Translations under genes and position numbers: made by a program
Shown: positions 13,752-16,568 of the stretch, one piece after another
How positions within the stretch are numbered: the first letter of the stretch is position 1
Layout: every line of letters begins with the position of its first letter
Notes under the pieces: model-generated
Database searches by the model: none
The model's input: the letters and a program-made list of their open reading frames with translations, nothing else
What the model was told of the DNA's origin: nothing
Assembly: GCA_030152265.1 (NCBI GenBank)
Contig: JASLHQ010000065.1
Location: 1 to 16,568, forward strand
Length of the DNA: 16,568 nucleotides
DNA from: Savagea sp.
GTDB lineage: Bacteria; Bacillota; Bacilli; Bacillales_A; Planococcaceae
Direction of reading: 5' to 3'

Positions 13752-15170
13752 ATGACAACATGGATTGAACAATTTATCGACAATAATGAAAAACAGTGGA
13801 AAGAGATGAGCGATTTCATTTGGGATCATCCTGAAGTGAAGTATGAAGAGCATACGTCAGCTGCTTATTTAGTGGAACGTTTAGAAGAAGAAGGGTTTCG
13901 CGTTCAACAAAATATCGCACAAATTGAAACGGCATTCGTAGCAGAAATAGGAAGTGGCTCACCAGTGATCGCATTTTTAGGAGAATATGACGCGCTTCCC
14001 CAGTTGAGTCAAGAAGCAAATGTAGCGACGCAACGTCCTGTGGAACATGGTGGAAATGGGCACGGGTGTGGACATAATTTATTAGGGGTAGGCGCTTTAG
14101 CAGCCGCGACTGCTTTAAAGCGATATGTTGAAGAACATAACATTCAAGGAACGGTACGTTTTTACGGTTGCCCTGCTGAAGAAGGTGGTTCTGGAAAAAC
14201 ATATATGGCACGCGCGGGTGTTTTTGACGATGTCGATTTAGCATTAACGTGGCATCCTGGTCCTGTGAACGTTGCATGGACTGCAAGCACATTAGCGAAC
14301 GTACAAGCTTCTTTTAAATTTAAAGGAAAAAGCGCTCATGCTGCGGCTTCACCTCATTTAGGACGCAGCGCTTTAGATGCTGTAGAGTTGATGAACGTCG
14401 GAGCGAACTATTTACGAGAACACGTCTCTCCACAAGCACGTTTTCATTATGCAGTGACGAATACGGGTGGAGCCTCTCCGAACGTCGTCCAAGCAGAAGC
14501 GGAAGTACTTTACTTAATTCGAGCACCACATATCGCAGAAGCGCAACATATTTATGAGCGCATTCAAAAAATTGCGGAAGGTGCTGCTTTAATGACAGAA
14601 ACGACAGTAGAAGTAACATTTGATAAAGCATGTTCCAATTTTATTCCGCTTAGTTCAATCAATAAAGTGATGTATGAAACGATGCAAGAAGTTGGAGCTC
14701 CAACATTTACAGAAGAAGAAATGAAACTTGCGGAACAGTTTTACGAGACGTTAACAATGGAAGAAAAAATGTCGAAAAACTTCGGAATGAAACAGTTCGA
14801 TTTCGCCTTCCAAAAACCACTTTCAGATGTTCTCATTCCTTATTTTGAGTTGAAACAACCGCTACCAGGTTCTACCGATGTAGGAGATGTCAGCTGGGTA
14901 GCTCCAACAGGCCAATGTATTATGACGACTTGTGCAACAGGTACGCCATTCCACTCATGGCAACTTGTCGCACAAGGAAAAACGAGTTATGCCCATAAAG
15001 GCATGATGCAAGTCGCAAAAGTATTAGCGAATGTTGGCTTAAAAGCGATGCAAAATGATGAGTTGTTACGTGAAATGAAAAAAGAACATCAAGAAGCGAT
15101 AGGAGAACGAGGATACATTTGTCCAATTCCTGCTCATATTCATCCGAATGGTCAAAAAAATGAACGATAG
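13752..15170 (+). CDS. M20 family amidohydrolase, AbgB-like (aminobenzoyl-glutamate hydrolase type)
   Basis: A 472-residue cytoplasmic metallo-amidohydrolase. The M20D metal and catalytic residues are visible: Cys106 and His108 in GHGCGHN, Glu143/Glu144 in PAEEGGSGK, His168 in TWHPG, and His401 in TPFHSWQ near the C-terminus. The lid/dimerisation domain lies at about 185-300 with KGKSAHAAASPHLGRSALDAVELMNVG. Length and STDVGDVSW (374-382) match AbgB, the B subunit of p-aminobenzoyl-glutamate hydrolase. No AbgA or AbgT is present in the window, so this probably acts as a single-subunit hydrolase on an N-acyl amino acid or a similar amide (inference). ATG 13752 directly follows the symporter stop, with AGAGAGG inside the end of that gene. 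A strong terminator ends the two-gene unit. Confidence 0.88.
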   Translation: MTTWIEQFIDNNEKQWKEMSDFIWDHPEVKYEEHTSAAYLVERLEEEGFRVQQNIAQIETAFVAEIGSGSPVIAFLGEYDALPQLSQEANVATQRPVEHGGNGHGCGHNLLGVGALAAATALKRYVEEHNIQGTVRFYGCPAEEGGSGKTYMARAGVFDDVDLALTWHPGPVNVAWTASTLANVQASFKFKGKSAHAAASPHLGRSALDAVELMNVGANYLREHVSPQARFHYAVTNTGGASPNVVQAEAEVLYLIRAPHIAEAQHIYERIQKIAEGAALMTETTVEVTFDKACSNFIPLSSINKVMYETMQEVGAPTFTEEEMKLAEQFYETLTMEEKMSKNFGMKQFDFAFQKPLSDVLIPYFELKQPLPGSTDVGDVSWVAPTGQCIMTTCATGTPFHSWQLVAQGKTSYAHKGMMQVAKVLANVGLKAMQNDELLREMKKEHQEAIGERGYICPIPAHIHPNGQKNER

Positions 15171-15194
15171 AACGAACTAAATTGCTCAGTGAAG

Positions 15195-15231
15195 CACCTT
15201 AAAAGTGTAAAGTACTTTTAAGGTGTTTTTT
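15195..15231 (+). terminator. Terminator of the symporter-amidohydrolase operon
   Basis: A perfect 12-bp stem, CACCTTAAAAGT (15195-15206) with ACTTTTAAGGTG (15214-15225), encloses a seven-base loop and is followed by six T. It lies 24 bases after the amidohydrolase stop. Confidence 0.9.
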
Positions 15232-15369
15232 ATTATGAAGTTATACGCTTTTTAAATAGTGGAATCCATCTCACCATCCCGTTATAGTATGACGAACAAA
15301 ACATATGTTAAAATGCATACAGGAGCTATTATATACGCAATAGGATATGACAGAAAGGAAGGAATATTA

Positions 15370-16568
15370 GTGAAAATCGGAGTGTTCGTTCCAGTTGATC
15401 AGAGAGAAAGAATGGAAAAGATGTTAGTGAAGCAACATAAAGAGAAAGCGACTTTTTATTTTTATCCTTACTATGAAGTAGAGGAAGTTATCGCTCAATT
15501 TCCGAAAGTTCAACAAATGGTCGATGGAATTTTATTTAGTGGATATGTTTCCTATAAAACGGTTATACAAGCCAATTTAGATATTCGTATTCCGTATCGC
15601 TATTTTCAATTATCGACGGAAGATTTTTATAAACAGTTGTTACAGATTATGATTGAAAACCGTCATTTTGAGTTGCGTCATACTGTCATTGACTTTTCGG
15701 CAGAGTCAGAAAAGATTCAAGAATGGATTAAAAATCTTCCCGACAATTACCGCCCTTCTATATTAACTAAAGACGAAAACGAATTTGGCGATAATGTGTA
15801 TGAAGAAGTGTTTCAATTTCATTTGGATACGATTCGTTCGAAACGGGCACAGTATGTCTTTACACGTTTTGCGAACATTATTCCAATGCTTGAAAAAGCG
15901 AATATTCCTTACGTTTATTTTGAAATATCTCCAGAAACGATGCAAAATATCGCGCATGACTTATTCTCTCAAATTGAACATGAACATTTGCGGAACAATC
16001 AAATTGTTTACGGATATGTGAAAGTAAAGCCATCTCATAAGCAGAAAAAAAGAATTGAAGAGTTGAAAATACATGCAGCTTTACTCGAATTTCAAATGGA
16101 ACAATATCCTCAACTTTTCGTTCGCGATGCGTTAGAAGGATTTGAATTAAATACGACGTATGAAACGCTTGTTTCGCTAACGAATCATTTCAATGCGTGC
16201 GCATTGTTGAATGAATTAGTGAAACAGCGAGGAGAGATTCATATCGGATGGGGAGTAGGGCGAACGATATCGGAAGCACAAATGAATGCTAAAAATGCAT
16301 TAGATTATTCTTTGCATAATGATTTCAGTAGTACATATATCCAACATGAAGAGGAGTTGCTCGGCCCGCTTTTATATCAAGAGATGATGCTTCATTCAAA
16401 TGAGTTATTAAAGCGAAGTGAGCAATGGCAAAAGGATGATCGGTTAACACGCGATCAATTAAATAAAGTACTTTATGCTTTTTCGACGGTCGATTACACG
16501 AAATTGACAAGTCAGCAATTTGCGACAGCATTAAATGTGACGGTACGTACAGCGAATCGCATTTTAAA
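15370..16568 (+). CDS. Probable transcriptional regulator with GGDEF-like region and C-terminal helix-turn-helix, 3' end outside window
   Basis: The frame is open from GTG 15370 to the last base, giving 399 residues and no stop, so the gene continues. AAAGGAAGGA (15354-15363) supports the GTG. The N-terminal part begins MKIGVFVPVDQRERM and is a mixed alpha/beta region (about 1-150) that could bind a ligand; I do not recognise it. GEIHIGWGVGRTISEAQMNA (288-307) has the glycine-rich pattern of the GGDEF-like region of PucR/CdaR-type regulators. LTSQQFATALNVTVRTANRI (379-398) at the edge looks like a helix-turn-helix. It has no membrane segment. It lies 199 bases after the amidohydrolase gene, past a terminator, and may regulate the symporter-amidohydrolase pair (inference). 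No convincing promoter was found at 15232-15369. The complete C-terminus is needed to settle the family. Confidence 0.7.
   Translation, partial: MKIGVFVPVDQRERMEKMLVKQHKEKATFYFYPYYEVEEVIAQFPKVQQMVDGILFSGYVSYKTVIQANLDIRIPYRYFQLSTEDFYKQLLQIMIENRHFELRHTVIDFSAESEKIQEWIKNLPDNYRPSILTKDENEFGDNVYEEVFQFHLDTIRSKRAQYVFTRFANIIPMLEKANIPYVYFEISPETMQNIAHDLFSQIEHEHLRNNQIVYGYVKVKPSHKQKKRIEELKIHAALLEFQMEQYPQLFVRDALEGFELNTTYETLVSLTNHFNACALLNELVKQRGEIHIGWGVGRTISEAQMNAKNALDYSLHNDFSSTYIQHEEELLGPLLYQEMMLHSNELLKRSEQWQKDDRLTRDQLNKVLYAFSTVDYTKLTSQQFATALNVTVRTANRIL

Noticed and set aside
13816..14292. 158-codon - strand frame inside the amidohydrolase gene
   Set aside because: Antisense shadow with no motif or start signal.

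Overview
The window looks like a piece of a low-GC Bacillota chromosome (class Bacilli, probably Bacillales). The support is AT-rich DNA with strong AAGGAGG-type ribosome binding sites, ATG/TTG/GTG starts, sigma-A promoters, a near-consensus PerR box before ahpC, Rho-independent terminators, and Bacillus/Staphylococcus-like AhpC, AhpF, HutU, HutI and HutG. Genus cannot be fixed from the sequence. All genes but one small one lie on the + strand. No rRNA, tRNA, CRISPR, insertion sequence or phage gene was seen.

Region 1 (1-9446) is a histidine/urocanate catabolic cluster of unusual make-up. It opens with a 5'-truncated type III (CaiB/BaiF) CoA-transferase and an acyl-CoA dehydrogenase, tightly followed by a near-canonical urocanate hydratase (hutU, 2212-3876). 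A terminator-like hairpin follows, then a second, strongly diverged urocanate hydratase paralogue (3940-5589), an AraC-type regulator (5615-7177), imidazolonepropionase (hutI) and formimidoylglutamase (hutG). HutU, HutI and HutG take urocanate to glutamate plus formamide. No histidine ammonia-lyase (hutH) is in the window. The CoA-transferase and dehydrogenase beside hutU suggest a second way into urocanate, possibly from imidazolepropionate via CoA thioesters. That is a hypothesis and the main item for follow-up. The first HutU has Phe where the family's active-site Cys is expected, while the diverged copy keeps the Cys, so the division of labour between the two is open.

Region 2 (9447-11969) is a peroxide-defence operon, ahpC-ahpF. 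It follows a 426-base intergenic stretch with two similar sigma-A promoters 107 bp apart, operator-like inverted repeats and a PerR box, and ends at a strong terminator.

Region 3 (11970-16568) begins with a small zinc-ribbon-like protein on the - strand. Read away from it are a GltS-type sodium/glutamate symporter homologue and, with no gap, an AbgB-like M20 amidohydrolase, which form a likely uptake-and-hydrolysis pair for a glutamate-containing or related amide. After a strong terminator comes a regulator-like gene that runs off the right edge. Its central and C-terminal parts look like a PucR/CdaR-type GGDEF-like region and a helix-turn-helix, and it may control the neighbouring pair.
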